Shown here in pieces: positions 18,702-27,109 of a stretch of 64,000 nt of DNA. The position numbers were made by a program, and so were the translations under genes. How positions within the stretch are numbered: position 1 is the stretch's first letter; every line of letters starts with the position of its first letter. The notes beneath the pieces are model-generated. The model made no database searches. It saw only the letters and a program-made list of their open reading frames with translations, and had not been told where the DNA came from. Source of the stretch: GCA-1730015 sp964583825 (GTDB lineage: Bacteria > Pseudomonadota > Gammaproteobacteria > Granulosicoccales > Granulosicoccaceae); the NCBI GenBank assembly GCA_964583825.1, contig CAZOXM010000007.1:14351-78350 (forward strand), in the 5' to 3' direction.

Positions 18702-19466
18702 ATGCGTTTGCCCATCGTCGCTGGAAACTGGAAACTCAACGGCTCCAAAGAAAGCGTTCGCCTACTCGCCAGTGAAATCAAAGCACAGTCTGTCGATGGC
18801 GTCGAAACTGTGGTGTGCCCTGTGGCCGTGCACATCGCCGACGTCGCCTCTGTTGTGGAAGGCTCAGCAGTCCGGCTCGGTGCCCAGAACGCAGCGGCAC
18901 ATGAACAGGGAGCCTATACTGGCGAAGTGTCCTGTTCGATGCTGGCCGAATTCGGCTGCAGTCACGTCATCGTCGGGCACTCTGAACGCAGAAGTCTTTT
19001 TGGTGATACCGATCAAAGCTGTGCCGAGCGACATGCTGCCGTACTCAGTGCCGGTTTGACGCCGATCTTCTGTGTTGGCGAGAGTCTCGAACAACGCGAA
19101 GCTGGCACCACACTACAAGTCGTCGAAGCGCAGTTGAACGCGGTATTCAATCATGTTGGAGACACTGCCTTCGACAGCGCTGTCATCGCCTATGAACCGG
19201 TCTGGGCCATTGGCACCGGAAAAACCGCCAGCCCGGAACAGGCACAGGATGTACACGCCGCTATTCGTGCGCTGCTGGCGCGACACAGTGCGGCGGGCGC
19301 GGAAAAAGTCCGCATCCTGTACGGTGGCAGCGTCAACCCGGGAAATGCAGATGAGCTGTTCGCCAAGCCCGATATCGACGGCGGTCTAATCGGCGGGGCG
19401 GCATTGAAAAGCGCAGACTTCCTTGCAATCTGCGAGGCAGCGGCGAAGCAGGCCGGTCAGGTATAA
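18702..19466 (+). CDS. tpiA: Triosephosphate isomerase
   Basis: TpiA interconverts dihydroxyacetone phosphate and glyceraldehyde-3-phosphate in glycolysis and gluconeogenesis. The 254-residue barrel has the catalytic residues Lys11 (GNWKLNG), His93 (VGHSERR) and Glu165 (YEPVWAIGTG), and the phosphate-binding loop YGGSVNPGN. The ATG at 18702 gives the conserved MRLPIVAGNWK start; the 40 extra upstream codons have no family similarity. secG follows ten bases after the stop, a common gammaproteobacterial pairing. Confidence 0.97.
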   Translation: MRLPIVAGNWKLNGSKESVRLLASEIKAQSVDGVETVVCPVAVHIADVASVVEGSAVRLGAQNAAAHEQGAYTGEVSCSMLAEFGCSHVIVGHSERRSLFGDTDQSCAERHAAVLSAGLTPIFCVGESLEQREAGTTLQVVEAQLNAVFNHVGDTAFDSAVIAYEPVWAIGTGKTASPEQAQDVHAAIRALLARHSAAGAEKVRILYGGSVNPGNADELFAKPDIDGGLIGGAALKSADFLAICEAAAKQAGQV

Positions 19467-19476
19467 CGGAAATAAA

Positions 19477-19887
19477 ATGCAAACTATTGCTTTAGTCATT
19501 CATGTTTTTCTGGCGCTTGGTGTGATCGGGCTGGTTTTGATTCAGCACGGTAAGGGGGCGGACGCGGGCGCTGCTTTTGGCAGCGGGGCGTCAGCGACTG
19601 TGTTTGGGTCGCGGGGCTCGGGGTCATTCCTGACCCGTATGACTACCTTGTTCGCACTCGCGTTCTTTGGTACCAGCATCCTGCTGTTTTATCTCGCCTC
19701 TCAGCGAAACACGACCCTGGGCAGTGTGGTCGATGGCGTAGACATACCTCAAGTGGAAGCGCCTGCCGTGCCGGAGTCGGATACCCCGGCGGTCGAGTCT
19801 GATGTGCCTGCGGTAGAAGGCAATGAGGCAGCTCCTTCTGAAGAGTCCTCATCAGATATGCCGGCTGCACCGTCAGCGACCGAGTAA
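19477..19887 (+). CDS. secG: Preprotein translocase subunit SecG
   Basis: SecG is a small inner-membrane subunit of the SecYEG translocon that helps the SecA-driven export cycle. The 136-residue protein has two membrane helices (about 3-22 and 50-73) separated by the conserved Gly/Ala-rich loop GADAGAAFGSG with FGSRGSGSFLTR. Residues after about 80 are an acidic Pro/Val/Glu/Ser-rich tail with repeated VE/PA units, longer than in many relatives. The start at 19477 gives MQTIALVIHVF, the usual SecG N-terminus. It lies just upstream of tRNA-Leu, as in E. coli. Confidence 0.93.
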   Translation: MQTIALVIHVFLALGVIGLVLIQHGKGADAGAAFGSGASATVFGSRGSGSFLTRMTTLFALAFFGTSILLFYLASQRNTTLGSVVDGVDIPQVEAPAVPESDTPAVESDVPAVEGNEAAPSEESSSDMPAAPSATE

Positions 19888-19982
19888 ACTTTCCGGGTTC
19901 GAGCCTTTTTCTGGAGATTGTAAAAAAATAAAGCGGATGTTTGTCGTGTAGTGGTTTAAAATACACGGCTGAATACAAATAA

Positions 19983-20067
19983 GCCGACGTGGTGGAATTG
20001 GTAGACACGCTATCTTGAGGGGGTAGTGGCGCGAGCCGTCCCGGTTCGAGTCCGGGCGTCGGCACCA
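19983..20067 (+). tRNA. tRNA-Leu(GAG)
   Basis: A full class II cloverleaf of 85 bases with an encoded CCA end. The acceptor stem GCCGACG pairs with CGTCGGC. The anticodon stem CTATC/GGTAG closes the loop TTGAGGG, placing anticodon GAG at 20017-20019, which reads CUC/CUU leucine codons. A long variable arm and the T-loop TTCGAGT are present. The secG-tRNA-Leu linkage is conserved in gammaproteobacteria. Confidence 0.95.
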
Positions 20068-20178
20068 TTTAGTATTCAGTTGCTGCGATTGCCCCCTGGG
20101 CTGTCGACCAGGAACCTGTCTTATGCACGAATCCCTGCATTGCAGAAAAGCGTATTAAGAAAAGCACATGTTCGCGGC

Positions 20179-20209
20179 TTGCGAATTGCACCTCAAAACT
20201 TAATACAAT
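20179..20209 (+). promoter_or_regulatory. Candidate promoter for the nuo operon
   Basis: TTGCGA (20179-20184) and TACAAT (20204-20209) are 19 bases apart, 26 bases before the nuoA start. The -10 box is good; the spacing is longer than optimal, so this is tentative. Confidence 0.35.
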
Positions 20210-20234
20210 GCTCAATCTTTTTTCGGGGCGATAA

Positions 20235-20591
20235 ATGCTCGCAAATTATTTTCCGATACTGGTGTTTTTTGGCGTGTCACTGGCGTTTGGCGCAGTTTTG
20301 CTGATGCTTGGTACCGTCATCGGACCGACTGCACCTAACACCGAAAAGAATTCCCCTTACGAATGCGGCTTTGAGGCTTTCGAAGATTCAAGAATGAAGT
20401 TCGATGTCAGGTACTACCTCGTCGCTATCCTGTTTATTATTTTTGATCTTGAAATAGCGTTCCTGTTTCCCTGGGCGGTTGTGCTCGACACCATCGGCGT
20501 CGAAGCATTTGCAGCGATGGGAGTGTTCCTTGGCATCCTGCTGATCGGTTTTATTTATGAGTGGAAAAAAGGAGCGTTGGAATGGGAATAG
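20235..20591 (+). CDS. nuoA: NADH-quinone oxidoreductase subunit A
   Basis: NuoA is a small membrane-arm subunit of respiratory complex I, at the junction with the peripheral arm. The 118-residue protein has three membrane helices. The loop between the first two carries the family block KNSPYECGFE with the conserved cysteine. The motif FDVRYYLVAILFIIFDLE starts the second helix. It is the first gene of a 14-gene nuo operon and overlaps nuoB by ten bases. Confidence 0.97.
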   Translation: MLANYFPILVFFGVSLAFGAVLLMLGTVIGPTAPNTEKNSPYECGFEAFEDSRMKFDVRYYLVAILFIIFDLEIAFLFPWAVVLDTIGVEAFAAMGVFLGILLIGFIYEWKKGALEWE

Positions 20592-21061
20592 AAGCGGTTC
20601 TCGATAAAGGCTTTCTTACCACCTCTACCGACAAACTGGTCAACTGGGCGCGTACCGGGTCCATGTGGCCGATGACCTTCGGGCTGGCCTGTTGTGCTGT
20701 TGAAATGATGCACGCGGGTGCTGCGCGCTACGATCTCGACCGTTTTGGCATCCTGTTCCGACCGAGCCCTCGACAGTCTGATGTCATGATTGTCGCCGGC
20801 ACGCTGGTGAATAAAATGGCGCCGGCACTGCGCAAAGTCTACGATCAAATGCCCGATCCGAAGTGGGTTATTTCGATGGGGTCTTGCGCAAATGGTGGTG
20901 GCTACTATCACTACAGTTACGCTGTTGTTCGTGGTTGCGACCGAATTGTACCGGTAGATATCTACGTTCCCGGCTGCCCGCCGACCGCAGAGGCACTGCT
21001 GTACGGCATTATCCAGCTGCAAAACAAAATCCGCAGACCTAACGTGATTACACGCGCCTGA
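20582..21061 (+). CDS. nuoB: NADH-quinone oxidoreductase subunit B
   Basis: NuoB holds iron-sulfur cluster N2, the last cluster before quinone. The 159-residue protein has its four ligands: the adjacent pair Cys37-Cys38 (GLACCAVE), Cys102 (GSCANGG) and Cys132 (PGCPP). The ATG at 20582 is preferred because AAAGGAG lies about eight bases upstream; a GTG at 20561 lies inside nuoA. Confidence 0.97.
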   Translation: MGIEAVLDKGFLTTSTDKLVNWARTGSMWPMTFGLACCAVEMMHAGAARYDLDRFGILFRPSPRQSDVMIVAGTLVNKMAPALRKVYDQMPDPKWVISMGSCANGGGYYHYSYAVVRGCDRIVPVDIYVPGCPPTAEALLYGIIQLQNKIRRPNVITRA

Positions 21062-21777
21062 TGAATCAGAACAAGCTCAATCAACTGCGGTCGCAGGTGC
21101 AGGCCGTCGCTGGCGTCACCGAAGTGATCGATGACGTCGATGGCCTGACCGCCGTCGTCACCGCAGACCAGTTAATCGAAGCGTCGACAGCACTGCGCGA
21201 TCAACTTCACTTTGAACAGCTGATCGATCTGTGTGGAGTGGACTATTCACAGTACGGCAGCGACGAGTGGGAAACCGGTGGCAGCGGTTTCAGTCGCGGC
21301 GTAGCAGCCGGGTCAATCGGGCGGCTGAGTTTTGGCGACGAAGTACCTGCCTACGAAGGCGATGAACCACGTTTTGCAGTCGCCTATCAACTGCTGTCAC
21401 TGGCAAACAACTGCCGCTTGCGGCTGAAGGTCTATGCGGTCGACAACGAATTTCCTGTGGTGCCATCCGTGTGCGAAGTCTGGGCATGTGCGAACTGGCC
21501 GGAGCGCGAAGCATTCGACCTGATGGGTATACACTTCGACGGACATCCTGATTTGCGTCGCCTGCTGACCGATTACGGTTTCGTTGGACATCCGTTTCGC
21601 AAGGACTTTCCACTCGTGGGTAATGTTGAGATGCGCTATGACCCGCAGAAGAAACGTGTGGTCTATGAGCCGGTGACCATTGAGCCGCGCGTGCTCGTGC
21701 CCCGGGTTATTCGCAATACCTCACGAGCGGAGCCGGCACACGCTGGTGAAGACGCGGCGACGGAGGGTGAAAGCTAA
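21061..21777 (+). CDS. nuoC: NADH-quinone oxidoreductase subunit C
   Basis: NuoC is a 30-kDa-type structural subunit of the complex I peripheral arm. The 238-residue protein carries the family signature around WPEREAFDLMGIHFDGHPDLRR-like residues at about 140-160, followed by GHPFRKDFPLVG. It is a separate gene from nuoD, unlike the fused nuoCD of E. coli. Residues about 70-100 form a Gly/Ser-rich stretch that interrupts the domain. Start and stop each overlap the neighbouring gene by one base. Confidence 0.96.
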   Translation: MNQNKLNQLRSQVQAVAGVTEVIDDVDGLTAVVTADQLIEASTALRDQLHFEQLIDLCGVDYSQYGSDEWETGGSGFSRGVAAGSIGRLSFGDEVPAYEGDEPRFAVAYQLLSLANNCRLRLKVYAVDNEFPVVPSVCEVWACANWPEREAFDLMGIHFDGHPDLRRLLTDYGFVGHPFRKDFPLVGNVEMRYDPQKKRVVYEPVTIEPRVLVPRVIRNTSRAEPAHAGEDAATEGES

Positions 21778-23030
21778 TGCCTGAAATCAGAAATTACACG
21801 CTTAACTTCGGCCCGCAACACCCGGCAGCACACGGTGTACTGCGACTGGTACTGGAGATGGACGGCGAAGTTGTTGATCGCGCTGATCCTCACGTCGGGC
21901 TGCTGCACCGCGGTACCGAAAAGCTTGCTGAGAGTAAGCCTTACAATCAAACCATCGGTTACATGGACAGACTCGATTACGTATCCATGATGTGTAACGA
22001 GCACGGCTATGTAATGGCGATTGAAAAACTGCTGGGCGTCGAGATACCCGAGCGCGCGCAGTACATCCGTGTAATGTTTGATGAGATCACCCGAGTACTG
22101 AATCACCTGATGTGGATCGGCGCGCACGGACTCGATGTCGGTGCAATGTCAATGTTTCTGTATGCGTTTCGCGAGCGTGAAGATCTAATGGATTGCTACG
22201 AGGCTGTGTCCGGTGCACGCCTGCATGCGACTTACTATCGACCCGGTGGTGTCGCCCGGGATCTGCCGGACAGCATGCCAAAGTATGAAAGCTCGCGCTT
22301 TCGCAGTAAGGCCGAAGCCAACAAGCTCAATGATGCGCGCAGTGGTTCAATGCTGGATTTTCTTGAGGACTTCACTGATCGCTTCCCGGCCTGCGTCGAC
22401 GAATACGAAACGCTTTTGACCGATAACCGTATCTGGAAACAACGCCTCGTCGGCATCGGGGTAGTTACGCCTGAGCGAGCGCTGCAACTCGGTTTTACCG
22501 GTCCAATGCTGCGTGGCTCCGGCATTGAATGGGACTTGCGAAAAAAACAGCCTTATGAAGTGTACGATCGTATGGACTTTGACATTCCTTTGGGTACCGA
22601 AGGCGATTGCTACGACCGTTACCTGGTGCGTGTCGAGGAGATGCGTCAGTCCAATCGCATTATCAAACAGTGCATCGCATGGCTGCGACAAAACACGGGC
22701 CCGGTGCTGACGGAAGACCACAAAATAGCCCCGCCACGTCGAGCGGAAATGAAAGGTGACATGGAATCACTGATTCATCACTTCAAGCTATTCACTGAAG
22801 GCTTTTGTCTGCCCCCGGGCGACGCCTATGCGGCGGTGGAGCACCCCAAAGGTGAATTTGGCTGTTACCTGGTGTCGGACGGTGCGAACAAGCCGTATCG
22901 ACTCAAGGTGAGAGCGCCCGGTTTTTATCATCTGGCATCATTCGATGAAATGGTAAAGGGGCACATGCTTTCCGATGTCGTCGCGGTAATCGGTACACAG
23001 GACATCGTATTTGGCGAGATAGATCGATGA
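21777..23030 (+). CDS. nuoD: NADH-quinone oxidoreductase subunit D
   Basis: NuoD is the 49-kDa-type subunit, related to the large subunit of [NiFe] hydrogenases, and forms most of the quinone-binding pocket with NuoB. The 417-residue protein starts with the family block NFGPQHPAAHGVLR. It has the quinone-site residues within HVGLLHRGTEKL and ends with the conserved DIVFGEIDR. The full length is as expected. The stop overlaps nuoE (ATGA). Confidence 0.97.
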   Translation: MPEIRNYTLNFGPQHPAAHGVLRLVLEMDGEVVDRADPHVGLLHRGTEKLAESKPYNQTIGYMDRLDYVSMMCNEHGYVMAIEKLLGVEIPERAQYIRVMFDEITRVLNHLMWIGAHGLDVGAMSMFLYAFREREDLMDCYEAVSGARLHATYYRPGGVARDLPDSMPKYESSRFRSKAEANKLNDARSGSMLDFLEDFTDRFPACVDEYETLLTDNRIWKQRLVGIGVVTPERALQLGFTGPMLRGSGIEWDLRKKQPYEVYDRMDFDIPLGTEGDCYDRYLVRVEEMRQSNRIIKQCIAWLRQNTGPVLTEDHKIAPPRRAEMKGDMESLIHHFKLFTEGFCLPPGDAYAAVEHPKGEFGCYLVSDGANKPYRLKVRAPGFYHLASFDEMVKGHMLSDVVAVIGTQDIVFGEIDR

Positions 23031-23530
23031 CCCAGCAAAGCGAAGATAACGCTGTTTTGAATGACCATTCGATTGAGGAAATCGATCGGTGGCTGTTACG
23101 GTACCCGGAAGACCAGAAACAGTCTGCGGTACTGGCGGCACTGCGTACGGCGCAACACCAGAACCATGGTTATCTGACAGTAGCATTGATGGACGCAGTG
23201 GCACAGAAGCTCGAAATGCCGAAAATTGCGGTGTATGAAGTCGCTTCGTTTTATTCAATGTTTGAAACAGAGCCTGTCGGTCGGCACTGTGTGGCTATCT
23301 GCACCAACATCAGTTGCATGCTGATGGGCAGTGACACCATCGTCAATCATGTCGAAAAGAAATACGGCATCAAACTTGGTGAAAGCACGCCCGACGGGAA
23401 AATATTTTTGAAAGTTGAAGAAGAATGTCTGGCGGGTTGTGATGGCGGACCAATGATGCAGGTCGATCATGTCTATCACATGAAGTTAACACCCGAAAAA
23501 GTAGACGATATTCTGGACGCACTGGACTGA
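23027..23530 (+). CDS. nuoE: NADH-quinone oxidoreductase subunit E
   Basis: NuoE carries the [2Fe-2S] cluster N1a of the NADH-oxidising module. The 167-residue thioredoxin-like protein has the four ligands in the expected C-x4-C and C-x3-C pairs: Cys92 and Cys97 (CTNISC), Cys134 and Cys138 (CLAGC). It overlaps nuoD by four bases. Confidence 0.96.
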   Translation: MTQQSEDNAVLNDHSIEEIDRWLLRYPEDQKQSAVLAALRTAQHQNHGYLTVALMDAVAQKLEMPKIAVYEVASFYSMFETEPVGRHCVAICTNISCMLMGSDTIVNHVEKKYGIKLGESTPDGKIFLKVEEECLAGCDGGPMMQVDHVYHMKLTPEKVDDILDALD

Positions 23531-23534
23531 GACC

Positions 23535-24686
23535 GTGAAGCACGAACCCAATCAAGTCTGCTATACCACGCTAAAGTACGATCAGCCCTGGACTTATGAA
23601 AACTATCTCAAAGTGGGCGGCTACGAGGCGTGGAATAAAATCCTGAGTGAAAAGAAATCACCCGAGGATGTCGTCGCCGAGGTGAAAGCTTCAGGTTTGC
23701 GCGGGCGGGGCGGGGCCGGGTTTCCCACCGGGCTCAAGTGGAGCTTTATGCCGAAGCCCGTCGAAGGCGGACAAAACTACCTTGTTGTAAACAGTGATGA
23801 ATCGGAACCGGGTACCTGTAAGGACCGGGACATCCACCGCTTTAACCCGCACTCATTAATTGAAGGTATGCTGATCGGCTGTTATGCCATTGGTGCATCC
23901 GTCGGTTATAACTATATGCGCGGTGAGTGGATGGACGAGCCATTCATGCGTTTTGAGGCGGCATTGAAAGAAGCCTACGCCAATGGCTGGGTCGGCAACG
24001 ACATTAAAGGCTCGGGTGTCAATATTGATTTGTACGGATCGCTCGGGGCGGGTGCCTACATCTGCGGTGAGGAAACCGCCTTGCTTGAATCACTTGAAGG
24101 CAAGAAGGGACAGCCCAGATTCAAACCGCCGTTTCCGGCTAACTTCGGACTATACGGCAAACCTACAACGATCAATAACACCGAGTCAGTGGCCTCGACA
24201 CCGGCCATTATCCGCAACGGTGCACAGTGGTTTCAGGAACTCGGGGTCGAAAACTCCGGCGGACAGAAATGTTTCTCAATGTCGGGTCATGTGAATAATC
24301 CCGGTAACTTTGAAATCAGTCTCGGCACGCCGTTTAGCGAACTNNNNNNNNNNNNNNNNNNNNNNNNNNNNNNNNNNNNNNNNNNNNNNNNNNNNNNNNN
24401 NNNNNNNNNNNNNNNNNNNNNNNNNNNNNNNNNNNNNNNNNNNCGCGAGGGCACCGGCTGGTTGTATCGCATGCTGGTGCGAATTATCGATGGTAAGGGC
24501 AGGCCCGAAGATATCGAGAAACTGGAAGATGTCGCCGCGAAAATAGCCGGTCGCACCATCTGTGCGCTGGGTGAAGCGGCGGCGTGGCCGGTGCAGGGCA
24601 TGCTCAGACATTTTCGGCATGAGTTCGAGTATTACGTCGAACACAAGCGAAGTATCGTCGACGAAAAACTGGGAACAGCTGCGTGA
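23535..24686 (+). CDS. nuoF: NADH-quinone oxidoreductase subunit F (interrupted by an assembly gap)
   Basis: NuoF binds NADH, FMN and cluster N3, and is the electron entry point of complex I. The GTG-started frame shows the glycine-rich nucleotide site GRGGAGFPTG and the FMN/NADH block GAYICGEETALLESLEG. A run of 100 N interrupts it after GTPFSEL. It resumes at REGTGWLYRM and keeps the last N3 cysteine (TICALGEAAAWP). The other three N3 cysteines, normally in a CGQCTPC-like block, fall in the gap. About 84 residues are missing by comparison with the family as I remember it, so 383 codons understates the true length. The gene is probably intact in the organism. Confidence 0.9.
   Translation: MKHEPNQVCYTTLKYDQPWTYENYLKVGGYEAWNKILSEKKSPEDVVAEVKASGLRGRGGAGFPTGLKWSFMPKPVEGGQNYLVVNSDESEPGTCKDRDIHRFNPHSLIEGMLIGCYAIGASVGYNYMRGEWMDEPFMRFEAALKEAYANGWVGNDIKGSGVNIDLYGSLGAGAYICGEETALLESLEGKKGQPRFKPPFPANFGLYGKPTTINNTESVASTPAIIRNGAQWFQELGVENSGGQKCFSMSGHVNNPGNFEISLGTPFSEXXXXXXXXXXXXXXXXXXXXXXXXXXXXXXXXXXREGTGWLYRMLVRIIDGKGRPEDIEKLEDVAAKIAGRTICALGEAAAWPVQGMLRHFRHEFEYYVEHKRSIVDEKLGTAA
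24344..24443. other. Assembly gap (100 N) inside nuoF
   Basis: Exactly 100 undetermined bases, the usual placeholder for a gap of unknown size. The flanking frames align across it, and family comparison suggests roughly 250 real bases are missing. Confidence 0.95.
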
Positions 24687-24738
24687 AGGATGCGCCGAAA
24701 CCAACCTGCGTGAGTCAAACTTTAACGGTGACTAAAGC

Positions 24739-27108
24739 ATGAGTGACGACGTAATCAACATTACGGTCGATGGTCGCAAGCTCGAGGCTCGCAAGGGCCA
24801 GATGCTGATCGAAGTGACTGATGCGGCCGGCATCACCATCCCCCGGTTCTGCTATCACAAGAAGCTAAGCGTTGCGGCCAATTGCCGTATGTGTCTTATC
24901 GAAATTGAAAAGGCACCAAAGCCGATGCCTGCCTGTGCCACTCCGGTTGCACCGGACATGGTCGTGCGCACGCAATCGGAACTCGCCAAAGGTGCGCAGG
25001 CGGGTACCATGGAATTTCTGCTTATCAACCACCCGCTCGATTGTCCGATCTGCGATCAGGGCGGCGAATGTGAGTTGCAGGATGTCGCCATGGGTTACGG
25101 CAACAGTTCATCGGAGTACATTGAAACTAAACGCGTGGTCATGGATAAAAATATCGGGCCGCTCATATCTACCGAACTGACACGCTGCATACACTGCACG
25201 CGTTGCGTGCGCTTTGGTGAAGAGATCGCCGGTGTGCGCGAACTCGGTGCGACTGGTCGCGGTGAAAACATGCGCATCGGTACCTACATCGCAAAGAGCG
25301 TCGACTCGGAACTATCCGGCAATGTGATCGACCTGTGTCCGGTAGGTGCCCTGACCGCCAAGCCATCCCGTTTTTCAGCACGCTCCTGGGAGCTTACGCA
25401 GCACGCGTCAGTCAGCCCGCACGACAGTGTCGGCAGTAATCTCTTTTTACACGTCGGCAATGGCACGGTGACGCGCGCAGTACCGCGCGAAAATGAATCA
25501 ATTAATGAAACCTGGATTTCGGATCGCGACCGCTTCAGCTACGAGGGCCTCTACTCGGACGATCGTGTCAGTGAACCGATGGTACGAATTGATGGAGAGC
25601 TCAAAGCGGTCGACTGGCAGACGGCACTGACCGCCACCGCAGACGCGTTGCGCAGTGGTGTCGAAAAAGACGGCCCCAAATCAATAGCTGCACTCGGTTC
25701 GGCAACCGCCACGCTGGAAGAACAGTTCCTGTTGCAGAAACTGATGCGTGGGCTCGGTAGTCACAACATCGATCATCGTCTGACACAGGTCGACTACAGC
25801 GACCAGAATCGTGCCCCGGTGATGCCGTGGCTCGGCTGCACTCTCGAATCCCTTGAAACTGTTAACGCGGGCTTGCTGATTGGTTCCAACGTGCGCAAGG
25901 AACAACCTCTTGCGGGTCTGCGGCTCAGGAAAGCCGCGCTCAAAGGGGCGGCCATCAGCCTGGTTAATCCCCGCGTTTACGACATGCACTTCGACCCGCT
26001 GGTCAATCTCGGCAGCTCGCCCGGCGATATGCTGCGCCATGTGCTTGCGATTGCCCTTGCCTGTGACTGTAGCGAAGAAGTGGTCACCCGCCTGTCGTCA
26101 GGTGTCGAGGTGACGGATGATCATCGCGCTATCGCGGGCAGCCTGAAAGACGCCGGCAACGCGGTAGTATTGCTCGGTAACTCGGCGGTGATACATCCGA
26201 ACTATGCTTCGATCAGAGCGCTTGCCAGTTGTATAGCGGGCGCAACCGGCGCGACATTCGGATACCTGCCGGAAGGCGGCAACACAGCAGGTGCCTGGCT
26301 TGCCGGGCTCGTGCCGCATCGAAGCGCCGCCGGTGCACCGGTCGAAAAGCCCGGACTGAATGCCGCACAGATACTCGACGCAAAAATCCAGACGCTCATC
26401 CTGATGGGGGTCGAACCGCGCTATGAACAGATAAACAGTGCGCAGGCGCGACAACAGATAAAGGATGCAACCACCATTATAATCTCCACGCATTTAAGTA
26501 AACATGCGGTGGACCATGCTGACGTCGTACTGCCTTCGGCGGCTTTTGCAGAAACGGCCGGCACGTTTGTCAATGCCACCGGCGCCTGGCAAATGTTCAA
26601 CGGCGCCGCTGCACCGCCGGGGCAGGGCAGGCCCGGCTGGAAAATTTTGCGAGTGCTCGGCAACGAACTGGACCTTGAAGGTTTTGATTATCAGGACGTC
26701 ACCGGTGTGCGTGAAGAACTCAAAACACTTTGTCGCGAGCTTCAGCTTTCTAATGACTACGCGCTGGATAACATAGAAATTCCGGAACACAGTCAGTCGC
26801 ATGGTCTACTTCGGATCGGCGATTTACCCGCATATAAGTCAGATATGCTCGTGCGGCGCGCGCGGTCATTGCAGAAAACCAAGGATGCTCAGCAAAACCA
26901 TGTCACGCTTAACAGTGCAGATGTGCAAAGACTGGGTGTAGAAGCGGGCGCGGTCGTCACCCTTGAACAACAGGATGCCACGGTGATGGTCAGCGTTAAA
27001 ATTGACGACGGTGTGCCGGTCGGCTGTGCCTGGCTGCCCATCGGCAGTATCGAGTTAGCAGGCTTTGGCAGTCTGTTCGAGCCGATCAACCTGGTTGCGG
27101 GAGGCTGA
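24739..27108 (+). CDS. nuoG: NADH-quinone oxidoreductase subunit G
   Basis: NuoG is the large iron-sulfur subunit of the peripheral arm. The 789-residue protein has the N-terminal ferredoxin domain for N1b (CYHKKLSVAANCRMC), the His/Cys-ligated N5 block (DCPICDQGGECELQD) and a four-cysteine N4 set (CIHCTRC, and DLCPVG later). A long molybdopterin-oxidoreductase-like domain without a cofactor follows. I see no extra N7 cysteine motif of the E. coli type. It ends one base before the nuoH GTG. Confidence 0.96.
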   Translation: MSDDVINITVDGRKLEARKGQMLIEVTDAAGITIPRFCYHKKLSVAANCRMCLIEIEKAPKPMPACATPVAPDMVVRTQSELAKGAQAGTMEFLLINHPLDCPICDQGGECELQDVAMGYGNSSSEYIETKRVVMDKNIGPLISTELTRCIHCTRCVRFGEEIAGVRELGATGRGENMRIGTYIAKSVDSELSGNVIDLCPVGALTAKPSRFSARSWELTQHASVSPHDSVGSNLFLHVGNGTVTRAVPRENESINETWISDRDRFSYEGLYSDDRVSEPMVRIDGELKAVDWQTALTATADALRSGVEKDGPKSIAALGSATATLEEQFLLQKLMRGLGSHNIDHRLTQVDYSDQNRAPVMPWLGCTLESLETVNAGLLIGSNVRKEQPLAGLRLRKAALKGAAISLVNPRVYDMHFDPLVNLGSSPGDMLRHVLAIALACDCSEEVVTRLSSGVEVTDDHRAIAGSLKDAGNAVVLLGNSAVIHPNYASIRALASCIAGATGATFGYLPEGGNTAGAWLAGLVPHRSAAGAPVEKPGLNAAQILDAKIQTLILMGVEPRYEQINSAQARQQIKDATTIIISTHLSKHAVDHADVVLPSAAFAETAGTFVNATGAWQMFNGAAAPPGQGRPGWKILRVLGNELDLEGFDYQDVTGVREELKTLCRELQLSNDYALDNIEIPEHSQSHGLLRIGDLPAYKSDMLVRRARSLQKTKDAQQNHVTLNSADVQRLGVEAGAVVTLEQQDATVMVSVKIDDGVPVGCAWLPIGSIELAGFGSLFEPINLVAGG

Positions 27109-27109
27109 C

